Assembly (NCBI RefSeq): GCF_017591425.1 | Contig: NW_024466459.1 | Span: 1,178,001-1,242,000, forward strand | DNA length: 64,000 bases | DNA from: Ochotona curzoniae | Lineage: Eukaryota; Chordata; Mammalia; Lagomorpha; Ochotonidae | Direction: 5' to 3' | Shown: positions 23,301-33,903 of the stretch, one piece after another | Layout of the letters: each line of letters begins with the position of its first letter | Numbering within the stretch: the stretch's first letter is position 1 | Notes under the pieces: generated by a model | Seen by the model: only the letters and a program-made list of their open reading frames with translations | What the model was told of the DNA's origin: nothing | Database searches by the model: none | Made by a program: the position numbers and the translations under genes

Positions 23301-26300
23301 GACACTGAATTTGGAGGATTAGGAATCACAAGCGGAAGGCATTCTGGGAAGCTACAACTGTCCTCACCCGCAGCTGGATGAGCATGCCCTCGCAGCACAC
23401 CCGACCAGAACACCACAGGTTGTAGATGTGCTCATTCTCCTGGGTCAGCCTCCCCGTGCTGGTGGCTTCTTTGTTCGTTCCATCATCCCCTAGCAGTGAA
23501 AGCAATGAATGGGTGTCACTAAGAATGCTGGGGCGTGACTGCCGCCCCCCTTCTCATCCTGATCCCAGAATGATACAGCTTTAGGAGAGCCATAGTTCAC
23601 AGGACAAAGATGAAAATAAACAGGCACTACTGTTTTTATTTTTCACAATTCTGTTGTCCAAAAATAAAAAAAGATCAACTTTTGCATTACTTCCATGTTC
23701 CTTTCAGTCTAATGACGACCAGCTTAGAGTATGAATCTCTGAGTTGATGCAAAAAGAAACAAAAATCAGTGTAAGCTCTCATGCAGTGAATAGGAAGTAC
23801 CATTAGTATAAGCTACTCAACATTCCCTTACTGGGTCTCCCATGAGCCAACTTTAATCTCATCTTTTTTCTAACACCAAAATGATAATGGAGACTTAACA
23901 AGGGGTTAGCAGGGAGCCGAAGGGGGCTTCTCTGTTTCCAATTTCCTGGTAAGAAAGTCCTCTGAAGTGACAAGAGACAGTGGAGAAAGCGGAGGCTTCG
24001 GAAGCAAGCAGACAGCTCCCAAGCATCATGAATGCAATTTAACAGCTCAGACAAGTTATAACCTTTCTGCTCTTCAATTCCACTAAGGAAAAGAGAAACT
24101 ACCTTCAACTAGAGTATTGTTACAAAGGACAAGGTGTGCAAAGCAGCTGGGCAATAACCATTAGCTTGCCAAGGAGCAGAGCAGGGCACCCATGATCCCC
24201 AGGCAAGCCCTAAACCCCAAGGAGAGAAGAATGCAGCCTCCCTCTGCTGCACAATGAGAGACATTCCTCAAAGCGCTTCAGTTCCTCTCACTGGCGGCTG
24301 CAAAACTAATGGGCCTGGACCCGAGAGAACTTGAGGGATTCTCAATTTCTAAAAGATGACCAAAACCATTTATCAGCCAATCCAAGACGTCAAGATGTAT
24401 TGGTTTCAGTCAAAATTTTGTCAAGCTGCCCTGAAAGCACTGTGTATGCCAATTCAATCACAGCTGTTTGGTAACCAATTAATGAAAGATGAATAATACA
24501 AATTATTCACTATATAAAACCAGCAAATAGGGATCCCTGGGAGAAAAAGCAGCACATCTTTTCAGCAGCGGATGACAGCAGTTAGAGGTGGACACTGCGG
24601 GTTATGAACTGTTCTTACCAGATTGTTTTCAAGTAGAAAGCCGGATTTGCAATGACCTAGCTTACCTACTAAGGTAAAGTTGCTCTCCAAAAGCTCTCTG
24701 TGAGTGTTGAACCAGGCCTGAGCCAGGCGACTGTTTTTATTCTTTCCAATGATGTAGTTCATGATATAGGCAAGCAGACCAGTCACCATCAAAATCTCCA
24801 GGTAATAACTCTCCCAGCTGTTCTGGAGGTGCGCAGGAACCTGAAGAAGCAAAAGCACGGCTATTGGCTGAGGCTAACGGATGGAGTGGGACTCACGGGA
24901 TGGAGAACGGGAAAGCCGACAGACAAGTGGTACCTTATGTAACTGTCCCAGAACACGGTTAAACTTGGAAAATTACGCCTGTTTCGGTTTCCTAGGTCAA
25001 CTTTATAAAAACTATCTAAGAAAATGTAAAGATGATCAGTTGGAAGGAAAGGCTGAGAAACTGTACTAACCATGATTTTGAGTTCTAGCCCAAAACAAAT
25101 TCAGTGTACATCCTCTTGTTTAATTCCTTGATAGACAAAACAGAGACCTACAATAAAAATAGAGGATTGGATCCAGCGCAGTAGCTTAGCAGCTAAAGTC
25201 CTCACCCTGAATGCACCGGGATCCCATATGGGTGCCAGTTCTAATTCTGATGGCCCCCACTTCCCATCCAGCTCCCTGCCTGTGGCCTGGGAAAGCAGTC
25301 GAGGCCGGCCCAAAGCCTTGGGACCCTGCACCCATGTGGGAGACCCAGAAGAGGTTCTGGGATCCTAGCTTCAGATGGGTGCAGTTCTGGCCATTGTGGT
25401 CGCTTGGGGAGTGAATCAATGGATGGAAGAGCTTCCTCTCTGTCTTTTGCCCTCTCTGTATATCTAACTTTGCAATAAAAATAGATCTTAAAAAAACAAA
25501 ACAAACAAACAAAAAACTATGTGTTGCTTCTCTAGGTTTGGGTTTTTATCAGAAGAATGCCAAGCCCTTTCCCAGATCCCACTGTTGCGTCACCAGCTGT
25601 TCTACATCACCAATTACATTCCTGAGATTAATGTCACCAAGATACTTTGTGGATTAGTTTGGAACTCATAATTCTGTATACCTACATCAACAATTGTTAT
25701 TGGGTCTTTACTTTTGCTCGAAGTAGTATCTGGCTTGTCTTCATAACCTTCGAATTCTTCATCATCGTATGGCTCGCTCTCGGTATCTCCCTCCTACAAA
25801 AATGAAGCACAAGCTGTTTTCTTCTACAAGTGTCACGAGCAGTTCTGTCTCGCCTGGCGGGCTATACTTACAGAGGAAAACGTTAACAGGTAAGCAGCAA
25901 GCACAGAACACAGGAATAATAAGATGACCAAAGGGCACACACTTTCTAAGGTCTTGAGATGCAACATGCAGCCTGGCGACCTCAGTGAGTAATGTATTGG
26001 ACAGGTGAACTCTGCTGGGAGGTACACAAGAGGCAGCCGTCTGAGGGGCGAGTCGCTACGCAGCTTGGTGATGATCACTTTATGTGGCGTGTGTATTTCG
26101 ACACACCGCATTGTAGCCCTTAAATATAGGCAGTTTTTGTCATTAATATAAACACTACCAAAAATGATGATTCCCCATACTTCTGAGTCCAGACTTCTGA
26201 ATGACAAAATTCTCACCCACATGTGGCACCCACTCTCTAGATCCACTCCCAGCTGAGAGAAAACCAGTTCATCAAGTGTAAAGGGCAGGCTCACGCCACA

Positions 26301-26722
26301 AGAGGTCTGGAAGACTTGCTCCATCCACTGAGCAGAAGTGAAGGTTCCAGAGAGGTCTCTCCAGACCTGCGTCTTACTTTAGACATTTTGGGAAAGTGCC
26401 AGTCACAGATCCTCCCATCCTTCCGATCCCCCAGGGCATCAATCAAAAGCGACCTCACCTGAGTGTCTGCATCTTCAAAATCTCCTTCTTGGTTTTCATC
26501 CTGCCCTTCCAGCTCCACCGTCGTCTCGTCTTCGTCATCCTCGGTCGTCACCACGCGCTGAGGCGAGTCGGTGACGGAGTCCTCCACGACGTCCTCGAAC
26601 TCAGCAAAGTCGTTATCGTCATACTCCACTATGTCATCCTCGTCCTCGAAGTCGTCAAACTTGGCTCCGGAGACACTCCCGAACACCAGAAGGACAACAC
26701 ACAAAGCATGGAAGGCTTTCAT
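14322..26722 (-). CDS. CCDC47: CCDC47 (calumin), PAT-complex ER membrane protein, complete coding region
   Basis: Twelve coding exons on the minus strand: 26722-26459, 25793-25686, 24840-24666, 23489-23368, 23128-23063, 21304-21203, 21022-20912, 20349-20264, 18565-18507, 18058-17949, 17756-17589 and 14402-14322 (stop included). All have GT/AG junctions and matching phases, and sum to 483 codons, the human length. Residues 1-20 are a signal peptide ([20 protein letters not shown]). Residues 21 to about 115 are a very acidic luminal stretch ([21 protein letters not shown]), suited to calcium binding. Residues 136-155 are the single membrane segment ([20 protein letters not shown]). The rest is cytosolic and ends in a lysine-rich coiled coil (about 402-483, ending MKQIKVKAM). 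Known role of the family: an ER protein that pairs with WDR83OS (Asterix) in the PAT complex of the multipass translocon, and affects ER calcium handling. The start is the first ATG of the exon and opens the signal peptide. Identity is certain; exon ends were assigned by phase and known protein order. Confidence 0.97.
14637..14818 (+). mobile_element. C-SINE, 3' part
   Basis: 'gaagcagcagatgatggccc', 'ttggggagtaaatcagcaga' and 'tttcaaataaaaattaatta'. It lies in the long last intron of CCDC47. Confidence 0.8.
15497..15670 (-). mobile_element. C-SINE, head part, old
   Basis: 'gtacttgggacaccatctgc', 'tatatgggattcccatgttg' and 'gtgcattaaccggctgtgcc', antisense. Confidence 0.7.
15730..16056 (+). 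mobile_element. C-SINE, old subfamily, full length
   Basis: Sense copy 'ggggtatgtctttagtgcag' to 'ccttcaataaatacattttt'. Confidence 0.8.
16075..16362 (-). mobile_element. C-SINE
   Basis: Antisense copy that shares 'gaaagtcagatttacacaga' and the following 'gaagaagagacagagaaaga' with its neighbour at 16369. The two may be related by recent local duplication or by one source subfamily. Confidence 0.88.
16369..16700 (-). mobile_element. C-SINE, full length
   Basis: Antisense copy ending 'ctgtgctgggcccc', with weak flanking duplication (agatacctagat / agatatccaaat). Confidence 0.9.
16821..17132 (+). mobile_element. C-SINE, full length
   Basis: Sense copy, 'gggcctgctgcggtagcgta' to 'ccctttccaattaaaaaaaa'. 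Confidence 0.9.
18332..18474 (+). mobile_element. C-SINE, 3' fragment
   Basis: 'ggaccctgctacatggaaat' to 'tttcaaataaatatgtaaat', between CCDC47 coding exons 10 and 9. Confidence 0.65.
19215..19502 (-). mobile_element. C-SINE, old subfamily
   Basis: Antisense copy with 'ctactagttcaccacttaaa', 'caggtctcccacatgggtcg' and 'cttggccaccgcacc'. Confidence 0.7.
19628..19912 (+). mobile_element. C-SINE, old subfamily
   Basis: Sense copy with 'tgcctgcatcccatgtcgga', 'gacccaaacggacctcctgg' and 'tttggagagtaaattagtag'. Confidence 0.78.
21401..21598 (+). mobile_element. C-SINE, 3'-truncated, old
   Basis: 'ctggtgtcagtccagtcctg', 'ggaagacagcagaagatggc' and 'actcagcctaggtcactgcg' end abruptly at the boundary of the unexplained segment that follows. 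Confidence 0.7.
21600..21995. other. Unexplained segment with LTR-like signals
   Basis: This stretch in a CCDC47 intron separates two SINE copies and belongs to neither. It has a TATA-like gtataaaaaat at about 21798, an AATAAA at 21815-21820, and T-rich then G-rich sequence after it. The palindrome ggaagcttcc is at 21966-21975. A promoter-like box closely followed by a polyadenylation signal is the layout of a solo LTR. No clear TG...CA ends or flanking duplication was found, so this is a suggestion only. Confidence 0.25.
22004..22312 (-). mobile_element. C-SINE, near full length
   Basis: Antisense copy, 'atctacttacttttactgga' to 'tgagccatgacactggtccc'. Confidence 0.88.
22320..22608 (-). mobile_element. 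C-SINE, ancient, abutting the previous copy
   Basis: 'gttcccatctgctgtttttt', 'ctgcctcccagggcctctgg' and 'gctgggcatcaaaatcaaat', antisense and heavily diverged. Confidence 0.65.
22734..23019 (+). mobile_element. C-SINE with 14-bp target duplication
   Basis: Sense copy flanked by agaatttagtttgt (22720-22733) and agaattcagtttgt (23020-23033), one mismatch. The head lacks about 35 bases between 'catagtagc' and 'cgggatcc'. It sits only about 45 bases from the 3' edge of a CCDC47 exon. Confidence 0.93.
25167..25500 (+). mobile_element. C-SINE, full length
   Basis: Sense copy, 'ggatccagcgcagtagctta' to 'gcaataaaaatagatctt' with a tail of aaac repeats. Confidence 0.92.
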
Positions 26723-26739
26723 TGCACCTTCAAGACAAG
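26459..26739 (-). CDS. CCDC47: CCDC47 first coding exon (signal peptide and acidic luminal segment)
   Basis: The acceptor is at 26741-26740 after a pyrimidine run (ttttctcttttgaag). Seventeen bases of 5' UTR precede the ATG at 26722-26720. The exon carries residues 1-88 and ends DADTQ at a CAG/gtgagg donor. If the donor were missed, the frame would continue into the intron as [11 protein letters not shown], so open frame alone overstates this exon. The acidic run is rich in CpG-containing GAC/GAG codons, and GC content is higher than in the neighbouring introns. Confidence 0.95.
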
Positions 26740-26884
26740 CTTCAAAAGAGAAAAAATGAAAACCAACTCTAAAATGGAGTTACCATGTAGAGTGATCAAA
26801 CTGCAGAATTAAAAAAAAAAATCTCTCCTACTTTTCTCTTATTCAGTTCAGATAACATTGTATGGAAGCAAACAAACAAAAAGC

Positions 26885-27000
26885 AAAGTGGGGACCAAAG
26901 GCTTGGGATCCAGTCTAGGTTCTGTCATTAGCTACCCGAAAAACCTTGAACATTTTGTTTATTTTCCTTCGGGCACGTCCTCTACAATTTTGTGAACACA
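26885..27000 (+). mobile_element. MIR-like core fragment
   Basis: 'gggatccagtctaggttctg' followed by 'tcattagctaccc' and 'accttgaacattttgtttat' matches the order of the conserved MIR core. Located in CCDC47 intron 1. Confidence 0.5.
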
Positions 27001-27194
27001 ATATTCACAAAGGATGAATATTCATAAAGGATCTTTGGTAGCTTTTTGGAGTAAGATGCTACTCATCCTTAACATCACCTTTGTGTGGTCATGCTCACCA
27101 TAAGGGCAAACAGAAAACAGAGTGCTGGCCACGGTTCTAAATGCTCCACAGACGGCAGCCAAGTTAATGCACCAAGAAAAAAAAAAAAAAGCTT

Positions 27195-27310
27195 GTTTTC
27201 TCTTGCCAACGACCTTGTGAGGAAAGCAGCATCAGCAACCCCCATTGCACTGAATAGGAAAATGAGGCCATCATTTGCGAAGCAGTGTGATCACTAGCCA
27301 ACAGAGCTGT
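27195..27310 (+). mobile_element. MIR-like 3' fragment
   Basis: 'ccccattgcactgaatagga' then 'aaatgaggccat' and 'cactagccaacagagctgtg' recall the MIR 3' end. It may be the same element as the patch at 26885, interrupted. Confidence 0.45.
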
Positions 27311-27344
27311 GATCTCGTTTGACTTTCACTTCAACATGGAAGCC

Positions 27345-27545
27345 GGTGGCTCCGGTGTGATGGCTCAGTTGGCTAATCTTCTACCAGTAAGCGCCAGAAT
27401 CCCATTTGGGCGCCAGTTCCTGTCCTGTCTGCTCCACTTCCCTTCCAGCTCCCTGCCTGTGGCCTGGGAGGGCAGTACAGACAGCATCTAGCCTTAGGAG
27501 CCTGCACCCACATGGGAGACCCGGAAGAAGCTCCTCTCCTGGTAT
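27345..27545 (+). mobile_element. C-SINE, 3'-truncated
   Basis: 'ggtggctccggtgtgatggc' through 'gacccggaagaagctcctct', then lost. Confidence 0.85.
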
Positions 27546-27737
27546 TCTGAGGCAGGCGACCCAAGAAATGGCTAAGATATGCAGATAAAATAGTACTTAA
27601 TTGACAGTGGCACGAGTGAAATGGAAAACTCATTATATATATATAAAGTGATTAGAAATCAAAAACACCAGGAAAACGTCTGGATAGCTGGATCAAAAGC
27701 AATTATTCTTGCCAGAGACAGGGCAAAAAAGGAGAGG

Positions 27738-27978
27738 GACTGTGCTGTGACACATGGGATAAGAGCCCACCTGCTGTATTGGCACTCCTTATGTGGGTGC
27801 TGAAGAGAGCAGAGGATGGCCCAAGAGCCTGGACACCTGCCACCCAGGACCCCCGGTCGGTACTCCCTCCTGGCCCACACTCTGCTGTTGTGGCCATTCG
27901 GGGAGTGAGCCCGTGGATGGAAGGCCCTCTCCCTCTCTTCTCTCTCTGTTATTCTGCATTTCAAATACATAAAGTTCT
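27738..27978 (+). mobile_element. C-SINE, old, internally shortened
   Basis: 'agagcccacctgctgtattg', 'agagcagaggatggcccaag', 'tggccattcggggagtgagc' and 'catttcaaatacataaa'. Confidence 0.75.
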
Positions 27979-28754
27979 TTGCCTCATTAGATCCTAGTCT
28001 TAAGCTTTTTCAGAGCGAAGCAACAAAAAGTGAATGCGAGTGCAGTCGGTGAGGTGATCAGACCGACACACAAGCTGTTTCTTAGCATGTTCAGCTCACA
28101 GAGGCTCCATCAAGGTTATCTGGCCTCGCAGCCTTCCCCCTCCTGGGTCTCCGCTGCTCCTGTCAGCTCCTTTCTCAGAACGCACAGGCTCCGGGAAGCC
28201 AGGCAGGGCACAAGCGCTGCCAACAAGTCGGGCCGCTCACCTGCTGCTGCAAGCGAGCTTGGAGACCAAAGGCCTGACGCCAAAGCGGAGCAGTCACTCC
28301 CGTGTTGCAATTTCAGATCAGGCCTTCCTAAGGGCGGCCCAAATGTGACATCTACAGGAACTGGGTGGACAAGCCTCTGTGTCATTACCCGGGTTGAATA
28401 AAGACACACCGACGTTCGGGGAAGTCAGAGTCTGTCCATGCACTCGCTCGGATTCAGCAACCAATCTGTCCTAACGTCCACCTCCAGATCCTCCCGTCGC
28501 GCTCTGCCTACGCCCTTCAGCGGCCTTTGGCCACCGCTCTGCAGGAACGAGCCCCAAGACTTCCTAAAAACGACCCCTGTCCCCTTTCCTCCCCTTCCCA
28601 TGCGTCCACAGAACGGTGACTATTTCAGCAGGTTGTTTTTAAAACGTAAAAAGACAGGAGACGTCAGGCGGCGCGAGGTGCAATGCCGGTGTCCACCGGC
28701 CGCTCACCGCTCGGCCCGGCCCCACCTCGCCAGGCGCCACAGCTCACGACCCAC

Positions 28755-28950
28755 CTGCTTCCGAAGCTACACCCTGGCCCGGCAGCCCCGCGGCCGCCAC
28801 GTCCGCACCCGCCGACCTCTCGGAGCAGTCGCCGTCCCCACCGTGGCACGGCCGCCAGCGGGACGAGCAGGATCAGTCACGCCGCGCCGCTCTTGACGCA
28901 GACTCAGCCGTCCGTTACGTACGAGGCGCGCGGCTCGTGCGCGCCTGCGC
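28755..28950 (-). other. CCDC47: Probable non-coding first exon of CCDC47
   Basis: The first coding exon opens with an acceptor, so at least one upstream non-coding exon must exist. In the CpG island the best minus-strand donor is AAGCAG/gtgggt, with the exon ending at 28755. A second donor, GCG/gtgagc, ends at 28708. The transcription start cannot be placed from sequence, so the right edge is nominal. Confidence 0.4.
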
Positions 28951-29449
28951 GCTGCTCGTCGGGGCGGGACGCAGCTTCGGGGCAGCGCGAGGCCGCCGCC
29001 TCCCGCGCAGAGCTCCAGTGAGATGAGACTGCTGGGAAAAATTACATAATCCCCGCCCCTGGGGCCGGAACTCTGGACGCCCATCCCAGCCCTCTCCACT
29101 AGGGTTCAGTGACAGCGCCCTGAACCGGTGCTCCGGAAGCAAAAGGTGGCCATGCTGTACGGGACCACGTGGTTACAGCCGTGGAGGAAAAATATTGCCC
29201 CATGTCGTTTCCGTTGAATTCTCTTTTCGCTTGCGATTTCTTTTTTTGGGGGGTAGGAGGGCGGTTCTGTGTGTCGCTGCTGTTGCCTTTCGTTTCCGCA
29301 CACACTTTCTAAGCAAGCCATAGACACTGTTGACCCGGCAGCAGTTTCCTGTCAAAGTTCTGGAGCTTTAAGGAGCGGAGCCGGGCTCCTTCCGGGAACC
29401 GTGGTCCGAGGCCCCGCCCTTCGGGCCTCACGCCGTCCACTGCGCATGT

Positions 29450-29634
29450 CTGGAGTGCGCTTCCCTCTGCTCCCCTCCCCCGTCAGCAACGGGCCGAGAG
29501 GCGGCGGCGGCGGCGAAGGGGGCGGAGAAGGAGGAGCGCGGCAGGACCGAGTCCGGCCCGCGCGTACTTCGGTCGGGGGGGATTCTCTGAGCGCCGGCGG
29601 TAGTACCAGCTGCCGCTGCAGCCGCAGCAGCCAG
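29450..29634 (+). other. DDX42: DDX42 non-coding first exon
   Basis: A GC-rich leader with GGC repeats (about 29501-29530), ending at CAGCAGCCAG/gttggt; the donor GT is at 29635-29636. No in-frame ATG leads into the coding exons. The DDX42 protein starts in the next exon at 41.3 kb, so this exon is purely 5' UTR. The start position is a guess from the CpG peak. The donor assignment is likely but was not tested against transcripts. Confidence 0.55.
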
Positions 29635-31070
29635 GTTGGTGCGAGCGGGGTCGGGGACGCGCGGCTGCTGGCCCTCGGGGGCACTGGAGGCCACCGCGGG
29701 GCCTAGCGAGGCACCTGGAACCGCGGCCTCGCTTAACAAAAGAGTCTGCGGCTGTTCGGGCAGCGGGCGTGCGGGCGGCCGGGAGGGAGTGGGAGTGCGG
29801 GCGGAGGCCTCGGAAGGGAGCGTGGGATCTGCACCTCCCTCCCACGCTTTTCGGCGAGGCCCAGTTGGCGGCTTTCCGGAGGTGGCGCCTGCTGGGAGAG
29901 CGGGGAGGAACGTGCGGGGAGCTGGCCTCCCCGCAGCCAGCTGTCAGTCCCCGAGGCGTCCCGGGAGAGGACTGTGAAAGGCGGAGTGGGCGATCGGGAG
30001 GCGTTGCTGGTGAGCGTGACCACGGTCACCCACGGGGCGGTGTGGCCTGCTCTAGGATTAGATGTGGGGACTACCTGATCCAAGAAGCGCACGCGTCCAG
30101 TCCCGCACACATGTCAGGGAAAGCCTCGGACGCGTCGGTTTGGGGAGGTCGTTGTCTCCCTCTCGCGCTCCTTGGTCCCCTCCTCTTGAAGATTGTCCTT
30201 CAACTTCCTGTGGCTTCTCCAGGTGTTTTTGTGAATAATTTTTTCGGCTCCGTCCTCTTCCTCCCTGCTCCAGATCTACACACACGCTCACTCCCTCCCT
30301 CAGGAACTCCTGCTAGGTGTTAATTCTCTTCAAACTTTTCAGAGCCACGCCCAGTCCAGGCACAAAGAAAGTGAGCAGTACACAAAGTCGTTTTCAGGCC
30401 TTAAGCCGTGGGAAGAAAGATCTTGTGGTACCTCCAAGGAATGTTAGGCAGTCCTAGTTCCTAGTTCCTGCCAGGACGATTTCCGTCAGCACCTGCTGTG
30501 TTCTAGGTGTTCCACGTGCCCCGAGGAGATGCATTTTGGCGCGAGGTCCTTAGGTGGGGGGTGCGGTGGGACAGCTGGTGGATGAGCAGGGACCGCATTA
30601 CAGACGGGCTGATTTTGTAAGCCGCTGGCCTGCAGGGAAGTGAGGAGCGGGGTGAGGCCTGGATGTCCGTGGGGGATCAAGCTGGCTTGGTAGAGAGGTG
30701 AGATCAGGAGGAGAGGGTGACTGGACAGTCCTACCTTTGAGGCGCAGGGAGGGTGTGGCCTTAACCCTCCTACCAAAGGCGAAAGCCTTCTCAGAGCTTT
30801 TCAGCGGAGGAGTGATAAGGTCTGGCTTACAGTGTAATAGTTTTAGCAGAATGCTAGAATTCTTTAAGTTTGTATTTCATCACATTGATAGTTATAGCAC
30901 CAACTCTGTTTCTTTAAGATAACGGGGGATAGATACGCGTCTAAAAATGACCATAACTCAGCAATTACTTATATTTGGCCATAGAAGAGTGTGATGTGAT
31001 TCCTGAGTTTTAATGCAGGTTATTAAAGCACTGACACAAAGCATATAATTTTTTCAAGAATACTTTTTTT

Positions 31071-31365
31071 TAAAAGATTTTTTAATTGGAAAATCAGAGT
31101 TACAGAGACATATCTTCTGTCTGCTGTTTCATCCCCCTAGGGGCCACAGCGGCCGAAGCTGAGCCTGTCCGAAGCCAGGCGCCAGGAGCTGCTTCCATGT
31201 CTCACATCCAGGTGCAGGGTCTCAAGGCCTTGGGTGTCCTCTGCTGCTTGCCCAAGCAGGGAGCTGGATGGGAAGCAGAGCTTCTGGGACATGAACTGGT
31301 GCCCATATGGGATCCTGGTGGTTGCAAGGCAAGGATTTAGCCACTAGACTATTGCACCAGACCCA
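31071..31365 (-). mobile_element. C-SINE
   Basis: Antisense copy, 'aaaagattttttaattggaa' to 'attgcaccagaccc'. The segment before 'gggagctggatgggaagcag' is shortened. Confidence 0.88.
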
Positions 31366-31387
31366 ATAATAATTTTTTTGTTTTGTT

Positions 31388-31690
31388 TAAAGATTTATTT
31401 TTCTGTGAAAGGCAGATTTACAGAGAGGAAGAGAGCAGAGAGAATCTTCCATCCACTGGTTCACTCCCCCAAATGGCCACAATGGCTGGAACTGAGCTGA
31501 TCCAAAGCCTGGGGCCTCTTCTGGGTCTCCTATGAGGGGTATGGGGTCCCAAGGACTCGGAACATCCTCTACTGCTTTCCCAGACCGTGAGCTGGGAGCT
31601 GGATCTGAAGTGGAAAAGCTAGGACTCCAAGTGGCACCCCTAGGGAATGCTGGCACTGAAGGCAGAGGTTTACCCTACCTCCGCCAAGGC
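31388..31690 (-). mobile_element. C-SINE, old subfamily
   Basis: 'ttaaagatttatttttctgt', 'cttctgggtctcctatgagg' and 'ctaggactccaagtggcacc', antisense. Confidence 0.82.
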
Positions 31691-31847
31691 ACAGGCTCTC
31701 AGGAGAAATGTTTTCGTTATTAGGTAGAGCAGTTGGTAGTCAGCTGTCATTGTCTTCTCCCAGGTCCACAAATGCAAGTAATGGTGTGGCTTGTAAGATA
31801 ATGAGTTGTTTTTAGTCTACTGCTGTTCTTTGTCTTCTTTTGGTAAT

Positions 31848-32040
31848 TAAGGAGACAGAGGAAGTAAACTCTGATCTGCCGGTTCACTCCGCAAATGCCT
31901 ACAAAAGCCAGGTAGGGCTGGGCTGGATGAAAGACAGTGTGAACCCAATTCAGGTCTCTGCTGCCTCTCAGGGTCTCTGTTAGCAGGAAGCCCGAGTCAG
32001 GAAGTGAAGCCAAACATGAGTGCAGGCCTGCCTGCCAGGG
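31848..32040 (-). mobile_element. C-SINE, ancient fragment
   Basis: 'atctgccggttcactccgca', 'aattcaggtctctgctgcct' and 'ttagcaggaagcccgagtca', antisense. Confidence 0.65.
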
Positions 32041-32145
32041 AGGTAGGCTGCTTAGCCAGGGGCGGGACGCCCACTGGGTACATCTGCTCTTCGTTTGCGT
32101 GTTCCCTTGCTTCATCTGGGTTTGAACTCTTGTAAAGTGTTAACC

Positions 32146-32372
32146 CTGGGGCCTGTGCTGTGGTGCACATCTCATGGGCTCCATTCGGACCCAACTCCTT
32201 GTTAATGTGCCTGGCAGAGCGTGGAAGATGGCTCAAGTGCTTAGGCCTCTGTTCCTGTGCCTGCGAGAGCCAAGCCAGGCCGGCCCAATAGCGGCCGTTT
32301 GCAGGCATTGGGGAGTGTCTCTCTAGCCCTCACCGACTGCCTTTGAAATAAATAAGCAAAAAAAAAAAATTT
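32146..32372 (+). mobile_element. C-SINE, old, internally shortened
   Basis: Sense copy, 'ggggcctgtgctgtggtgca' to 'ctttgaaataaataagcaaa'. The head and the 3' third are joined across a deletion. Confidence 0.78.
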
Positions 32373-32599
32373 AATTAAAAATGATGCTTACCCTCACTTA
32401 TGAACCTGTAGTGGTCTGTTGCATGGTCAGTGCTTGTGGCACATCAGAATGAGATCCTTGAGCTGAAAGAGATCTGCTGAAGTAGCTAGTTTCTGCAGAA
32501 TCCTGATTCATGTAATTGCAGGAAGCTCCATCCTCACCTTGGGCCACACTTTGTTAAGTGGGTTGTTGTGCGGAAACAGTTTCCTCCTGTCCTGTTTTA

Positions 32600-32745
32600 G
32601 TTGGGGAGATAATCTCACTATTTTACAGATGAGGTTCAGGAAAGCCAAAGTTTACTTGGAGCTCAAATTAATTAAGTTAGTGGCAAAACTAGTTTTGAGC
32701 ATAGCCAGTCTGTGCTATATCACTCTTTGCAGGGCATTTGAGTGC
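32600..32745 (+). mobile_element. MIR-like fragment
   Basis: 'ctcactattttacagatgag' followed by 'gttcaggaaagccaaag' and 'agttagtggcaaaactag' is the typical MIR 3' order. Confidence 0.6.
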
Positions 32746-32943
32746 CAAAGCTGCACCAAGCAGGGCTTGATGCCATCTTAAATTTTTCTGCATCTCCTGA
32801 GTCTCCTTTACATTGAACAAACATGACTAATGAGTACTTACTCTGGAAAACAGGCTGTAAGAGTTTTAAAAACAAACAAACAAACATGGGACAGTTTTCT
32901 CAAAGCCCTGGAACTGGAGGAATCACACAAGAGCAGAAGTGCT

Positions 32944-33252
32944 GGACCCGGCACTGTAGCCTAGCAGCTAAAGTCCTCACCATGCACGCGCCAGGATCCA
33001 GTACGTGCATCAGTTCTAATCCCTGCAGCCCCACTTCCCATCCAGCTCACTGCTTTCGTCCTGGGAAAGCAGTCGAGGAAAGCCTTGGGACCCTGCACTG
33101 GCGTGGGAGACCCAAAAGAGTCCCCCGCTCCTAGCTCCTAGTGGGAATATTTCTGGCTGTTGGGGCCACTTGGGGAGTGACTCAGTAGACAGAAGATCTT
33201 TCTGTGTCTCTCCTCCTCTCTGTATATCTGACTTTCCAATAAAAATAAGTCT
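32944..33252 (+). mobile_element. C-SINE with target duplication
   Basis: Sense copy flanked by gcagaagtgct (32933-32943) and gcagaaatgct (33253-33263). Head 'ggacccggcactgtagccta'. Confidence 0.92.
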
Positions 33253-33675
33253 GCAGAAATGCTGAAGCATCCGGTGATTTGAGGCCAGAAGGCGGGTTTG
33301 AGGCAGGTGACACCACTTGTCTGGGTAAATCTTGCTCCTGTCATTGTTGTACTCAGGGTAGGCTTTGCCGGATGGGACTTCAGTAGCTGCAGTGAGGGAG
33401 GCCATGAGAGCATCCAAGGAGCAGGCAAAATATTCACTAGAGGGCCTGGTTTTCTTGGGAGATTGAGTGCCTGCAGGAAATGCCTGGGGAATACAAAGGG
33501 TGGAACTGTTGATGACAGGGTGCAGAATCATTCCAGCCCACCTGAGTTAATGCAGGGCCACCGGATGCAAGAGAGGGACAGAACCAGAAATGGTGGCCCA
33601 GGTTCTGGGAAAAGAGGGCTTTTCCTGAACAGCTGCCTATCTTCTCCGTTTGGTGTGACACTGTATTGTTGAAAT

Positions 33676-33903
33676 TTCTCTTAGAGACAGAGAGCACTGC
33701 CACTGGTTCACTTTGCAGATGCCCTGCAACAGGCCAGGCTGACTGGGCCACAGCTGGGATGCAGAGACACACACTAGATGGTGCATGTGGGTGCCAGGGC
33801 CTGGAGGAACCCTGCTTCCTCAGATCTGTGCTAGCAGGCAGCTGGAGTCAGGAGCTAAACCTGGCATCAAGTGTGGCCCATCGCAGTTGCCAGGCTAGAC
33901 ACT
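33676..33903 (-). mobile_element. C-SINE, ancient fragment
   Basis: 'gagcactgccactggttcac', 'ctgcttcctcagatctgtgc' and 'aggcagctggagtcaggagc', antisense. Confidence 0.62.

Larger units (their letters stand above)
28400..30200. promoter_or_regulatory. Bidirectional CpG-island promoter of CCDC47 (minus) and DDX42 (plus)
   Basis: A CpG-dense stretch about 1.8 kb long, richest from 28.66 to 29.99 kb, lies between the 5' ends of two divergently transcribed genes. It contains GC boxes (ccccgcccc at about 29053), an NRF1-like palindrome at about 28938-28952 (tgcgcgcctgcgcgc), a second NRF1-like half-site (ctgcgcatg) at about 29440, and ETS-like cores (ccggaa/ttccgg) at about 29068, 29131 and 29389. 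There is no TATA box at a sensible distance. The head-to-head order matches human 17q23.3. CCDC47 transcription probably starts at 28.75-29.05 kb and DDX42 at 29.43-29.53 kb. The factors are motif matches only. Confidence 0.85.

Noticed and set aside
29269..30323. 145- to 184-codon frames on both strands at the DDX42 promoter
   Set aside because: CpG-island composition, no similarity, and they cross the inferred first exon and donor without using them.
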